In this document: positions 20,010-29,359 of the stretch, one piece after another
Layout: every line of letters begins with the position of its first letter
Position numbering within the stretch: position 1 is the first letter of the stretch
From: Blattamonas nauphoetae
Lineage: Eukaryota; Preaxostyla; Oxymonadida
NCBI GenBank assembly: GCA_033064195.1
Contig: JARBJD010000509.1
Span: 1 to 39,255 of the forward strand
Length of the DNA stretch: 39,255 nucleotides
Reading direction: 5' to 3'
Translations under genes and position numbers: made by a program
The notes under the pieces: generated by a model
What the model was told of the DNA's origin: nothing
The model's database searches: none
The model's input: only the letters and a program-made list of their open reading frames with translations

Positions 20010-20704
20010 CGAATCGATTATTTTTCTACTCATTGATTATTCCGGACGAATGACTATGCTCGTGTCACTGTGTCAACGGGTGGCAATGGGTCAAAATTTG
20101 ATTTTCATTTTTGAAAAGTCCACCACTTGATGAAGGAACTCCATAGAGAATAAAAAAAATGAATTTTAAAAATTGACCTTTGTTTTTGTGACCACCCAAA
20201 ATTGTACCAACAAGGTCAATATCGACACGGCAAGTTGATTTATGATACTTTTAGAGTGATCTGACAACAATATCTGGACTTATGGGAATTTTCAAAATTA
20301 AGGCCGATTTATTTTTTTTCGGATTTTTTATTTCGCATATGAAGAGTAGGTCCAAAATGTTCAAGTGTGAGACCTCGACGTAATTTCCCTTGATGCTCAG
20401 GCAAAATGGTGCCCTTGTGATTAATGCGTAGAACGACTTGGAGGTTGTGTTGGAGACGGTCGAACTATCTAGTTTGGCTCCGGGGTTCATGTTGGCATCA
20501 CTTAGATGTGACCGTAAATCATGCCCACCCAATACTTATTCCTTCAAGGACTTCGCCAGTGTTAGTCATTAAGTAGGATCACGATAGAATGATCCCCAAA
20601 GGAGTATCGGGTTGTCTTATGGAAACTTACACGAACGGAAAATGGAACTAAACTTCACGTATTTTTGTTTTTCAGTAAGGTTCGTACAAAAATAGATGTC
20701 CTCA
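20010..20704. other. gene-free junction between the tails of copies A and B
   Basis: No convincing frame is present; a 93-codon minus-strand open stretch (20251-20532) has no family features. A GGATTTTTTATTTCGCATATG segment near 20321-20341 resembles the element promoter plus start but is followed by only a short frame. The right end of A and left end of B must lie here. I could not pair terminal inverted repeats or find a target duplication. Confidence 0.35.
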
Positions 20705-21115
20705 TTAGTATTCCAACATGAGATCAACCAGAAATTCATTATACTCCTTGATTCTTTTTCCATTGATTGTCTCGGAAGTCTCTATCTCAATTGATTCACC
20801 AGAACTGTCTTTGAACCAGATCTTCACTATTGACTGTCGAGTGCTTAATTCCCACTTCTTTCGCTTCGCAATCTGTTCGTTGCAGAAAGCAACAAAAGAA
20901 TCATTGTGAGCATCAGTCTGAATCCAATCAGCATGGATTGTGAAGTTCTGAGGAATATCTTTGGATAGTACAGTTGACGAATCACCGATTGCTTCCTTCA
21001 CATGAATTAGTTTGCAGTCGAGAAAGTGAACATATTTTTGGTTTCTGGAATTGGTAAAATCAGGAGGGAATTGAGCAGTGTTTGAATTCTGAATTGAGAA
21101 AAAACGTTTGACCAT
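20705..21115 (-). CDS. 136-residue tail protein, unknown (copy B)
   Basis: The frame is intact and the ATG is at 21115 (MVKRFFSIQNSN); a reverse AT motif (AAAAATAAAA) is at 21129-21138. It has alternating polar and hydrophobic strands (NFTIHADWIQTDAHNDSF, IVKIWFKDSSGESIEIETS), suggesting a beta-rich domain, with FPPDFTNSR near the front. By size and strand content it could be a single-jelly-roll minor capsid (penton-like) protein, but this is a weak inference. No counterpart is visible in copy A. Confidence 0.55.
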   Translation of the reverse strand: MVKRFFSIQNSNTAQFPPDFTNSRNQKYVHFLDCKLIHVKEAIGDSSTVLSKDIPQNFTIHADWIQTDAHNDSFVAFCNEQIAKRKKWELSTRQSIVKIWFKDSSGESIEIETSETINGKRIKEYNEFLVDLMLEY

Positions 21116-21159
21116 TACTGTTTTAAACAAAAATAAAATTTCATATTTGATTCTTAATA

Positions 21160-22830
21160 TCCTCTCTTCACTTCTTCATATGCTTCTTGGAGTCGACGAT
21201 CAATGACATATCGCACTCGTGGTTGTCCATTCTCAATCCAAAAGAGCCAGTATGTTGCTTGATGCAAAGCCAATATCGGTGGAGGAGGACCCTCTGGAGT
21301 TGACGTGAAATATGGATCGAGTTCACCTTGTTTGATTGGTGTTCATCTGTAGACAATATTGACTGACTCTGATGTTGAAATTCCTTCTTCTCTACCTGCG
21401 ATTTCACTTCGATCTGTTGGAACCATAAATGTGAATGAAGTTGCATCTGTTGTTGCTCTATTCCTCTTGTAATCTTTGCCTCTGAAGTCGAACGTGCGTG
21501 GCATACAAATGGAATTCTCAAACTCTTCCGTTGCAGAACATCCAATGAAATCACCATTAACCATCATCATCTGATAAAACTCTGGAGAGATCGTTGACAT
21601 TGGGAAATTGGGGAAGTTGGATCCAAGCATTTCGAATAAACCAACGTAGTGAGGATTTCTGAAGACTGTGCATTCATTAGGTCGTTCTGGAAATAAGCAC
21701 AGAAGATTCATGAGATTGTTGAGTTTGATACTAGTGTTTGATCTCACTCCCATTGCATTCGCTTTTGACTGGAACGATTGAGTGTCAATTCTTTCTGCTT
21801 TCAGGACATACAGAGTCTTTGAATAAGTGTTGAAGAGGGATTGTTTCGTGGCATCAGTGATTTGATATCCGTAGCAAATTGATGTGACTTTCTCCACAAA
21901 TGAATTCAGAACATTCGAAACGACTGTTTCAGTGGTATTCTCCGAAATCATCTCCTCCTTGTAGTCATCAATCTGTTGTATTGGATTTCCTATCTGTGTA
22001 AATTCCTGTGTCACATTGGTGTATTCTCCGATATGCATAAAATCCATCTGAGGACGATTCACCATTTCCCCCAACATACGATCTGGATTGAGATCACGAA
22101 CATTTTCGAGAGTTTTCCTGATGACAGTTGATAATCGAATCGGACAGTACACAAGAGAATCAGTTGTCAAGTGAAATCTCAAACGTAAATTGCCAAACAC
22201 AGCATTAGGATACTGATCAAAGGTACTCAGTGGAAGGAGATTCACAAATGGAATAACCAGCGGAATAGTAAATGTGATCGTTGGAGTTTTCGGATTCTCG
22301 ACTGGGGTGTGATAGTATCCACATACGCTTGGATCCATTCTCTGAACATTTTCCCAAAGACTGTAGCAATGCTTCATGTTATTTTTCTCTTCATGTGACT
22401 TGAATGTGTGATACAGAAATGATTCGTGAATGTGATTATTCTGAAGTGTATTGTCGATAGTGTTTCCTTTACTGTCTACGAGTCTCATGTCTCGAATTGC
22501 ATCTGATGATGATTTATATCCGTTGAACATTCCATAGCATTCAGATTCTTGTCCAAAATTATAAGTGGGTTGATGAAACGGAACAGTTACCGCAAGATCA
22601 ATTCGCAAATGACTCTTCGCAAATTCAGTCACATCACGACCATCATAGCACAATGGAACTTCAATCTCATCTCCAATTCTGCATGGCATAGGAGGATTTG
22701 TTGGATGCACTTCTTGGATCGAATACAAATGTGGTTCTGAATCCCATTGTTTCGGTAAGTACGATTGCACTTCAATTTGCTCAATTAATGTCGATGTTGG
22801 TTTGGATTGATTTGATCTGATACTTCTCAT
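21160..22830 (-). pseudogene. major-capsid-like protein, paralog 2 (copy B)
   Basis: This is about 555 codons starting MRSIRSNQSKP. It is collinear with paralog 1 in the same element: IEVPLCYDGRDVTEF matches IIIPLTGNQDICQIH, GYKSSSDAIRD matches GLKHSASIFRD, HESFLYHTF matches ESHIYNM, FVNLLPLSTFDQYPNAVFG matches LEDLLIFSGMTDYPRCLFG, and both end with PPPPILAL/PPAPILAT and an aromatic WxL/WWVL strand. They are therefore ancient paralogs with the same fold. It is nearly whole, with about one break. The promoter motif is at 22837-22848. It may form a second capsomer type or a specialised capsid position. Confidence 0.6.
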
Positions 22831-22836
22831 TTATAG

Positions 22837-22848
22837 AAAAATAAAAAA
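22837..22848 (-). promoter_or_regulatory. AT-rich promoter motif (B, capsid paralog 2)
   Basis: AAAAATAAAAAA (TTTTTTATTTTT on the coding strand) lies 6 bases before the start at 22830. Confidence 0.6.
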
Positions 22849-22876
22849 TACAATATCATTATTTTCTTTTTCAGTT

Positions 22877-24745
22877 TTATGATTTCATTATTCCAAGTTC
22901 CTTGTGAAGTGCTTTCAGTGTGTGATTAGGATAGTATTCAACTCTTGGCTCAACATTCCTGAATCGTAGTACCCACCACGTTGTTGCAGTTGTCGCAAGT
23001 ATCGGTGCTGGAGGATGAGTACATGTTGTCATGTCACCACCCTTTTGACTTGGATCGAGAACAGTATAGTATGTATCAATAACCCCTTGATATATTGGTT
23101 GAGATCTCAAAGTTACTGGAACATTTTGACCTTTAGAACTGATTGAATCACTACAGTTGGTTGGACATCCACTTCTCTGTGTTGAAAAGCACAAAAGGAA
23201 GTCAGTATTGTCATGAATCGGACGAACTCTTGTCATTGTTTCATTTGGATATGCTCCATCACCAGTGAGTTTATCTTCAACGAGAGAATCTGCCAGTGAT
23301 CGCTCCAAATCATCTGGAGCAGCTAGATATGAATCAAGGTTGAGAGTGGACAAAGCAAACTGATAAAAGCGAGCTCCAACTGTGGTTGTCGGTTGTTCAG
23401 GATAGTATTTGTTGAGGAGATTCACTCTAATATCTTTCTGCATTGGATTGTGGAAACAAGTGACTTCATTGTCGTAGTGACGGAAGACAAGCAGAATGTC
23501 CTTGGCATTGACGAGAACCATTTGCTGAGTACAATCAATTCCTGATGGTGTTGGTGTTTTCTGAAATGGATAGAATGAGATCTTTTCAGCTGGTATTGTT
23601 CCGGGACGATCTTGATACATCTTCTTGAGATTCTCTTTTGCGATTTCTTTCATTTGGTATCCAGCACTCATGCAATACACATCATCAATGCGATAATCCA
23701 TAATGTTTAGAGAAATGTACTGATCCACATATTCCGGTTCTTTTGTGACAGTTCCAGCTGAATTATAAACAATATCTTGAGTTACTGTTGGCTGCAGAAA
23801 TGATTGACCAATTTGAACGAAGTTCTTTGTGGATGAAGGTACGAGATTGTTTAAGAAATATGGACGATGCTGAATCCAATTGAGAATTGACACTTTAATG
23901 TTTGGTGCTGTGGCGGATCCATTCACGATTGATGATAGGGTATTTATCAAAGTGAGTTCAGGATTCACAGAACAACATACAAACGCATCTTCATTCATGT
24001 GCACACTGAGTTTCAGATCTCCGAAGAGACATCGAGGATAGTCAGTCATACCTGAGAAAATGAGAAGATCTTCAAGGTTGATTGACACACGAATTGGAAC
24101 ATCAATAGTGTCTTTGAAAACACCAGTTCCAGATGTTGTTGTGAAATCTGATAATGGAATATAAACACCAGCGACTGATTCGTCATGATTCCAAGCATTT
24201 TGCCAAGGTGTATGTGTGTGCTTACGATTCTCCAATTGACTCTTTGGTTTGATCATATTGTAGATGTGAGACTCCATGGATACATCATTTGTGGTTGTGC
24301 TGATTATTCTTTGATTGTTGTGAAGAACAGTACGGTCACGAAAGATTGAAGCTGAATGCTTGAGTCCAACGAAGATGAAGATTCTTTCATTCATGAACGA
24401 TCCAATTTTACCAGAAGTTGTCTTCCAATTATTGAGTTTCAATGTTGTTGTCATGGTGAATGTGATGAATGAATCATGGATTTGACAAATATCTTGATTT
24501 CCCGTCAGTGGAATGATTATCTCTTGTCCTTTGTAGAAACGTGAATTCTCTGACGGTTTCAATTCTTGAATCGAAGTACTGTGGGCTCCATCGTTCAAGA
24601 GGTAATTGATGTGATGTTCAGACATGAGTTGCTGTTGTATTTGACCAATATCATCTCTGGTATACTTGATTGAGCCAGTTGTATTTCCAGTCAAAGATGA
24701 TGCTCCCGTTCTTTTGTTTGTCAGATGTGTTATATGCGAGTTCAT
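22877..24745 (-). CDS. major-capsid-like protein, paralog 1 (copy B)
   Basis: This is a whole 622-residue frame starting MNSHITHLTNKR at 24745; an upstream in-frame extension is not used because the promoter motif lies within it. It has the same blocks as the copy A gene: PLTGNQDICQIHDSF, FVGLKHSASIF, VSINLEDLLIFSG, PRCLFGDLKLSVHM, CFHNPMQKDIRVNLL and the terminal ILATTATTWWVLRF. It is the best evidence for the intact protein. The most likely role is the double-jelly-roll major capsid protein, judged by size, beta content and place in the structural block. Weak promoter CAAAAATAAAC lies at 24751-24761. Confidence 0.65.
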   Translation of the reverse strand: MNSHITHLTNKRTGASSLTGNTTGSIKYTRDDIGQIQQQLMSEHHINYLLNDGAHSTSIQELKPSENSRFYKGQEIIIPLTGNQDICQIHDSFITFTMTTTLKLNNWKTTSGKIGSFMNERIFIFVGLKHSASIFRDRTVLHNNQRIISTTTNDVSMESHIYNMIKPKSQLENRKHTHTPWQNAWNHDESVAGVYIPLSDFTTTSGTGVFKDTIDVPIRVSINLEDLLIFSGMTDYPRCLFGDLKLSVHMNEDAFVCCSVNPELTLINTLSSIVNGSATAPNIKVSILNWIQHRPYFLNNLVPSSTKNFVQIGQSFLQPTVTQDIVYNSAGTVTKEPEYVDQYISLNIMDYRIDDVYCMSAGYQMKEIAKENLKKMYQDRPGTIPAEKISFYPFQKTPTPSGIDCTQQMVLVNAKDILLVFRHYDNEVTCFHNPMQKDIRVNLLNKYYPEQPTTTVGARFYQFALSTLNLDSYLAAPDDLERSLADSLVEDKLTGDGAYPNETMTRVRPIHDNTDFLLCFSTQRSGCPTNCSDSISSKGQNVPVTLRSQPIYQGVIDTYYTVLDPSQKGGDMTTCTHPPAPILATTATTWWVLRFRNVEPRVEYYPNHTLKALHKELGIMKS

Positions 24746-24786
24746 TTTAACAAAAATAAACAATTACATTAATGTTTGAACTATGG

Positions 24787-25086
24787 TTACTTTTTCTTTT
24801 TGGGTTTCCTCACTTTAGGTTTGATTTTTGCTTCTAGTCTCAGTCTTTCGTCTCTGAGTTTATTCGCAAGTGAACCGTTTCCTTCATTGATTGCTTGTTC
24901 AGACTGAACCATCTTTTCTGCATGGATTTGCTGATCCGACTTCACATCTGGTATCATCTCAACACCTGTCTGTGCGACCTTCGAAATTACTGGTCCTACA
25001 AAGGGAATAAGATTCAGAAATGGAGCTCCAACTCTGAGTATGTTTTTGCCAACTGCTGCTAATTTTGATAACCAACCTGGTGCCAT
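24787..25086 (-). CDS. small MAPG-type protein 2 with basic tail (copy B)
   Basis: The frame is intact with 99 residues. The start at 25086 (MAPGWLSKLAAVGK) is used because it aligns with copy A; the longer open frame upstream belongs to the preceding gene region. The hydrophobic head (LNLIPFVGPVISKV), charged helix and Lys-rich tail (KPKVRKPKKKK) are kept. The reverse promoter motif AAAATAAAAAT is at 25093-25103. Proposed as a membrane-active or DNA-condensing virion protein by composition only. Confidence 0.65.
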   Translation of the reverse strand: MAPGWLSKLAAVGKNILRVGAPFLNLIPFVGPVISKVAQTGVEMIPDVKSDQQIHAEKMVQSEQAINEGNGSLANKLRDERLRLEAKIKPKVRKPKKKK

Positions 25087-25123
25087 TTGTGTAAAATAAA
25101 AATATTCGAATACTTGTGAATTT

Positions 25124-25432
25124 TTATCCTTTGAATTGAATTTTGGTATTGGACGAGAGCGGCATTTCATCATTGGAGTACCGAGCATTTCGTGGAGGTT
25201 CATACTCAATCATTTGTGGATTTTGTGCTCTATTGATCGCTTTATCTTGTTGATAAGAATCCGTCATTCCTCCTAATCCACTAAGAATTCCACCTGCTGT
25301 TTGTCCAAATTTACTGTTCGTTTGAGAGAGCAATCCACCACCAACTTGAAGTAATGTTGGAGCTAGAGGTTTGATGAATTGAAAGAATTGTTTGTCAATA
25401 TTTTTCAGTTTGTTGAAACATCCTGGTGCCAT
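25124..25432 (-). CDS. small MAPG-type hydrophobic protein 1 (copy B)
   Basis: This intact 102-residue frame starts MAPGCFNKLKNIDKQFFQFI. The Gly-rich hydrophobic middle (LQVGGGLLSQTNSKF, GGILSGLGGMTD) is kept, while the polar tail is shorter than in copy A (116 residues). The promoter motif (AAAAATAAAAAAA) is at 25439-25451. Only about 40 bases separate its end from the next gene, typical of this block. Confidence 0.65.
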   Translation of the reverse strand: MAPGCFNKLKNIDKQFFQFIKPLAPTLLQVGGGLLSQTNSKFGQTAGGILSGLGGMTDSYQQDKAINRAQNPQMIEYEPPRNARYSNDEMPLSSNTKIQFKG

Positions 25433-25438
25433 TTCTGT

Positions 25439-25451
25439 AAAAATAAAAAAA
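25439..25451 (-). promoter_or_regulatory. AT-rich promoter motif (B, 102-residue gene)
   Basis: The reverse element motif lies 6 bases before the start at 25432, the same spacing as in copy A. Confidence 0.6.
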
Positions 25452-25503
25452 TCAATTCATTTCTATTTTTAGCGAGGAAATTATCTCTTGAGAGACTTCT
25501 GCC

Positions 25504-26061
25504 CTAACGGGGTATTGCTTTGGTGGGAGAGATACAATAATTGAGAATCGTGTTGTATGCTTCATTATAGGCGATACTCATATCTTTTCCTCCAACAAGG
25601 ATCTTGAAAATGGTTCTAAACACTGGGAGAGCATTCATGCATGAACATTTTGTTGACAAATCATCAAGTTCAATCACCACATCATTGATCCCAGTGAGTG
25701 TCGCAATTTGAGCACATAAATCACTTTGGTTTGTGATCAGTTTCTTTGATGGTTCAATCAGGTTATTCAATAGTTTCTTTTCACAAGCGAAAGCGTTCTT
25801 GTACACAAGCAATAGTTGCTCTTTGAATGCTGTAATATTAGATTCGTATTCTCGTAGCGGCATTGTTCGACATTGAATAGGAGCTGATGGATATGTCTCC
25901 AATGGTGGCTCATAAGTCCCTCGTTCCATTTCGACATTTGATGATCTATTATCTACTCCGGCTTTGCTTCGATCTTCGATGATGACATTGTTGGTGATTG
26001 ATGTTGGTACTGATGAAGAACTTGTGTGTTTCGTAAATTGACAACTTAGAATTGGTTGCAT
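25504..26061 (-). CDS. 187-residue-type element protein (copy B)
   Basis: This intact frame of about 185 residues starts MQPILSCQFTKH at 26061. It is about nine-tenths the same as copy A, including the helix AFACEKKLLNNLIEP and the STKCSCMN Cys pair. A second frame beginning just after the promoter (MESDATNSKLSIY) overlaps the first 40 codons and is open here as well as in copy A. Role unknown; probably a minor structural protein by position. Confidence 0.65.
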   Translation of the reverse strand: MQPILSCQFTKHTSSSSVPTSITNNVIIEDRSKAGVDNRSSNVEMERGTYEPPLETYPSAPIQCRTMPLREYESNITAFKEQLLLVYKNAFACEKKLLNNLIEPSKKLITNQSDLCAQIATLTGINDVVIELDDLSTKCSCMNALPVFRTIFKILVGGKDMSIAYNEAYNTILNYCISPTKAIPR

Positions 26062-26071
26062 CACTTTCCAT

Positions 26072-26084
26072 AAAAATAAAAAAA
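26072..26084 (-). promoter_or_regulatory. AT-rich promoter motif (B, 187-residue-type gene)
   Basis: AAAAATAAAAAAA is the reverse element motif, 10 bases before the start at 26061, matching copy A. Confidence 0.6.
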
Positions 26085-26099
26085 TATATATTTATGTTT

Positions 26100-27065
26100 T
26101 TAATCTCCACTTTCATTTTCACTTTCAACTTCTCCCATTTGTTTCTGCAATTGAGCAAATCGATAGTAGTCTGGCATTTGAGATTGGTATGTGGAGATAT
26201 CTCTTGTTTGGTATGCTTTTCCTTTAATATCATTCGCAATTGTTGATATGTCAGCTGAATAGTGATTGAAGAATTGTTCCAAATATGTTTTATCACTCTC
26301 GATCAATTGATAAAATCGTGGATATACCCGTTCCTTAAAGTCTTTTCTTTGTTTGATTTTCTTCCATTCGTCTGAAGTACGATCGTAGCCTTGAACGTTA
26401 TCTGTAAGCCATTGATCCCACAACGTTGATCCAACTTTGGATTGTATTGAATTGAATACAATATTGTCAATTACACCTTTGTCAATATCAACTGGATTTG
26501 TTTTGTTGGCACGATTAAAATTTAATACATTATTCATCCATTCTCCAGCAAGTTTCTTCATTATTGCAAATGGTTGATTCAGTCGCTTCTTCTTTGCTTC
26601 TTCATAGCAAACTTCTTTGTAGTTTGATGGTAGTTCATATTGACCATGTTTGACAAAATTCCGATGCACAGCTTTGATTCTCCTTCCATGATCCTGATAG
26701 AATGTTTTGTACTTGTTTTGTCTTCTCATTTCTGGTGTTGGATTCATTGAGTAGTATGTCTCTTTGACTGGTCTATTTGTGTATGGCGCTAACATGAATT
26801 TATTAACCGCGACGAGATCTTTAGTTTCTTTGTCATAGACCATTACATCTGGAACTTTGCCATATTGTTCCACTATCACTTCCCAATTGAGTTCGTTTCT
26901 CTCAATGTATTCTAACGCTGATGGAACACTAATTAACGCACGATTGATTGTGGTTCTAATGTCGTCTTCTGCAAAGATTTTTTTCAATGCTGCTTGAGTT
27001 TCTGCAGCGAATCTTTTTGGTTGTCTTAACGTTGCTGATTGTTGGTACACTATCTTTTCAGTCAT
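26100..27065 (-). CDS. 320-residue-type element protein, unknown (copy B)
   Basis: The frame is intact, about 321 residues, starting MTEKIVYQQSATL at 27065. Conserved blocks shared with copy A are SVPSALEYIER, NWEV, YGKVPDVMVYDK, FMLAPY, YSMNPTP, IVFNSIQSKV and WDQWL. The C-terminus is acidic (ESENESGD) and absent from A. Overall only about half of the residues agree with A, so this gene lies in a diverged part of the mosaic. No motif identifies its activity. Promoter motif at 27079-27089. Confidence 0.7.
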   Translation of the reverse strand: MTEKIVYQQSATLRQPKRFAAETQAALKKIFAEDDIRTTINRALISVPSALEYIERNELNWEVIVEQYGKVPDVMVYDKETKDLVAVNKFMLAPYTNRPVKETYYSMNPTPEMRRQNKYKTFYQDHGRRIKAVHRNFVKHGQYELPSNYKEVCYEEAKKKRLNQPFAIMKKLAGEWMNNVLNFNRANKTNPVDIDKGVIDNIVFNSIQSKVGSTLWDQWLTDNVQGYDRTSDEWKKIKQRKDFKERVYPRFYQLIESDKTYLEQFFNHYSADISTIANDIKGKAYQTRDISTYQSQMPDYYRFAQLQKQMGEVESENESGD

Positions 27066-27078
27066 GTGTATTTCATAC

Positions 27079-27089
27079 AAAATAAAAAA
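27079..27089 (-). promoter_or_regulatory. AT-rich promoter motif (B, 320-residue-type gene)
   Basis: AAAATAAAAAA is the reverse element motif, 13 bases before the start at 27065. Confidence 0.55.
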
Positions 27090-27124
27090 TCCAAAAGTAC
27101 TTTTTAAGTAGAGTTAAATCAGAA

Positions 27125-27982
27125 ATGAATAAAACTAATCAGTCCCAAACAGCCTATGTGAATGCAAAATAAAGTGAAGCATCAAGTAGGAATGTTTCTC
27201 ATGAAGTGCAATCTCAGATTCATCCAGATCTCAATTTCAATCGCAATAGTGTCAATGTCCTCGTTGGAAATGGAGGAAGTGGAAAGACATTTAATGCTCT
27301 ACGCGAAGTTGCCAAGCTCCAGAATGTTCAGGTTAGGAATGAATTGTTTCACTTATTTGTATTCGTCACTGATATGAACATTGATCCAACATTCGACAGA
27401 TTCAAACCAATACTGAACGTTCCTTATGTCAAAGTTAAATATGACGATGCACTTCCATTTCTGTTGGAATTGTCTCAGTCTAAAGCTGCTTATGAAGAGA
27501 TTATTGACAATCAATGGCAAAACAGAATTACAGATGAATGCCGAGATGAACTGTTTGAGTCACTTTACATTGATGTTTTCTCTGTTAAGAATCTCCAAAC
27601 GATTGTCCTCTTGGATGACTGTCGTAGGATCCTAGGTGAACGAAGAACATCCAAAAATAGAATGACAATGATGGACCTACTACTGGAGAATCGACAACCA
27701 AAATTCACTTTCTTTCTGACGTTGCATGAGCTCTTCAGTTTGTCAGCAGATATGAAGTCAAACATCGATTCAATGTGGATCTTTGGAGGATTCAATAAAG
27801 AACGAATCAGTCGAGTATATCCGCAGTTGAACTCACCAATTGATATTCGACAATTCTGGAATGTCTACCAACGAAAACAAAAATGTGAAGCAATCATTCT
27901 TCGATACAATACTGATGGAGTCGTGCTTAATGAGATCAACAAAGATGGACTAATCAGAAGGGTCAGAGAACTCTTGAATTAG
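27125..27982 (+). pseudogene. FtsK/HerA-type genome-packaging ATPase (copy B)
   Basis: It lies on the plus strand, opposite to every other gene of copy B. Walker A GNGGSGKT is at about 27270-27293, and Walker B (LQTIVLLDDCRRIL) is at about 27595-27635. The downstream block FFLTLHELFSLSADM...IFGGFNKERISRVYPQ matches A32-like packaging ATPases. From about 27206 to the end it is one open stretch of 258 codons with all ATPase motifs. The exact start is unclear and it is called nearly whole. Its 3' end overlaps the 3' end of the coiled-coil-like gene by about 30 bases. Confidence 0.75.
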
Positions 27983-28336
27983 ATTCCCAATTGTCTCGTC
28001 AAGACTTCGAAGCCTCATGCTGAGAGTATCTGTCAATGTTCGAATTGATTCGTCAATGTCAGAAAATCTTTGATCAATCGATAGTGAATTAGGAGAAGTT
28101 GAAGCATCATTGTATCGTTTCCTCAGTGCTATCTCACCTCTTATTTTTGTAAGACGATATCCATCAATTTGAATCATCCTATTGAGTTTCTGAGTGGTGT
28201 ATTCGTTCAGTTCTTTTCTGTTCTTTTCCAAAAATCTCTGAAAGTCATAGATGGTTTCAAAACAGTTCTGTTCAGGATCAAATGGTTCTAAAATCTTTAG
28301 TGGTTTTCCAAAAGTTTCTAAATCGTTTCGTGCCAT
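27950..28336 (-). CDS. small coiled-coil-like protein (copy B)
   Basis: This is an intact 128-residue frame starting MARNDLETFGKPLKILEPF. It has the same two-part plan as in copy A: charged N-terminal helix (RFLEKNRKELNEYTTQKL) and a C-terminal heptad-like stretch (FSDIDESIRTLTDTLSMRL). A weak AT motif (AATAAAAAT) is at 28347-28355. It is convergent with, and overlaps, the ATPase gene. Function unknown. Confidence 0.65.
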   Translation of the reverse strand: MARNDLETFGKPLKILEPFDPEQNCFETIYDFQRFLEKNRKELNEYTTQKLNRMIQIDGYRLTKIRGEIALRKRYNDASTSPNSLSIDQRFSDIDESIRTLTDTLSMRLRSLDETIGNLIQEFSDPSD

Positions 28337-28373
28337 TTTAAATGGAATAAAAATATCTGAAACATTACTATAC

Positions 28374-29321
28374 TTACACCAAATTAAATTCAGTAATGAA
28401 CTCTGGAGTTAAATCGTCAATTGAGTCTGGATGAAACTTTGTGTGTTGGATTGGAACATTTACTACCTTTGATACGCATGTTAGTCCATTCAATAGTGTA
28501 GCTACAACAGTACCGTGTTTGTACTCAATGAATTGTCCAACAAACTGAAATTGTCTGCGCTTCTTCTGAAACTTGGCTACAGTCTTGTCCAAATCAAGGT
28601 GAATCAGCAATATGTTTCCTGGTTTGTATTTCCATTATATTTGAGTTGTCTGCTGTCTTTGGATGTTCTTTAATTGTTCTTCACATGATGATATATACAA
28701 TACTTCGATTTCACGATTGTTTTGTGCTTCCTGTGGAGTGAACTTGTTCCAGTACGCTCGATGAGGAGTCATGTTGTAGTATTCCACCATCTGATTCATC
28801 AGTGAATGATTTGCCATTTGTGTTGCATTGTCTTGGAATCCATCTCTGATTGTTCTGATCACTCGATCGACAATTCTATTGTGATTTTTGAATGGTGAGC
28901 TTGTGAAATATGTACTGACTTTCTGCTTCTTAAAGAACGTTGATGCTTCAATACTTGTCCAAGCTGCTTCTCCATCACCACGTATGTTCTTCACCTGAAC
29001 GCCACGATGATTAATCAGGTCATTGATTGCTGTCTTGACTTTGCTCCATGATTTTTCCAGAACTGGAATCACAATTAAGTATTTGGTGTTTATGTTATTG
29101 GCAAAGAGGTAAATCTGAAGAACTGTTTTCGACGTTGGTGATTGAATGAAAACGAGATCAATTTCCCATGATCCAAATTTGGGAGAAAAGTAAGGTCTGT
29201 CACACTTCCGTGGTACTTTTCTGTCTGATGTCTGGTGTGGATCTCCAGTGATGTCTTTGGACATGAATTGCATCTTTGATCGAAATGGATACACGATTTT
29301 CTCTGTTGCTTTTGGAATCAT
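28374..29321 (-). pseudogene. int: retroviral-type integrase region (copy B)
   Basis: The rve core is clear: SWEIDLVFIQSP, an IRGDGEAAW block and the NHNRIVDRVIRT helix, then MTPHRAYWNKFTPQEA. The SH3-like C-terminal domain (FVGQFIEYKHGTVV) follows toward 28374. The catalytic core is very close to copy A. The integrase and polymerase genes of this copy are not complete, so the block is a fossil. Confidence 0.75.
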
Positions 29322-29359
29322 CGGTGATCCATTTGTGATTGCTTCACGTTTCTTTCATC

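Noticed and set aside
20010-20704. Searched for paired terminal inverted repeats of copies A and B.
   Set aside because: Only short AT-rich resemblances to the outer zones (such as GGTCAAAAT) were seen, not enough to define ends.
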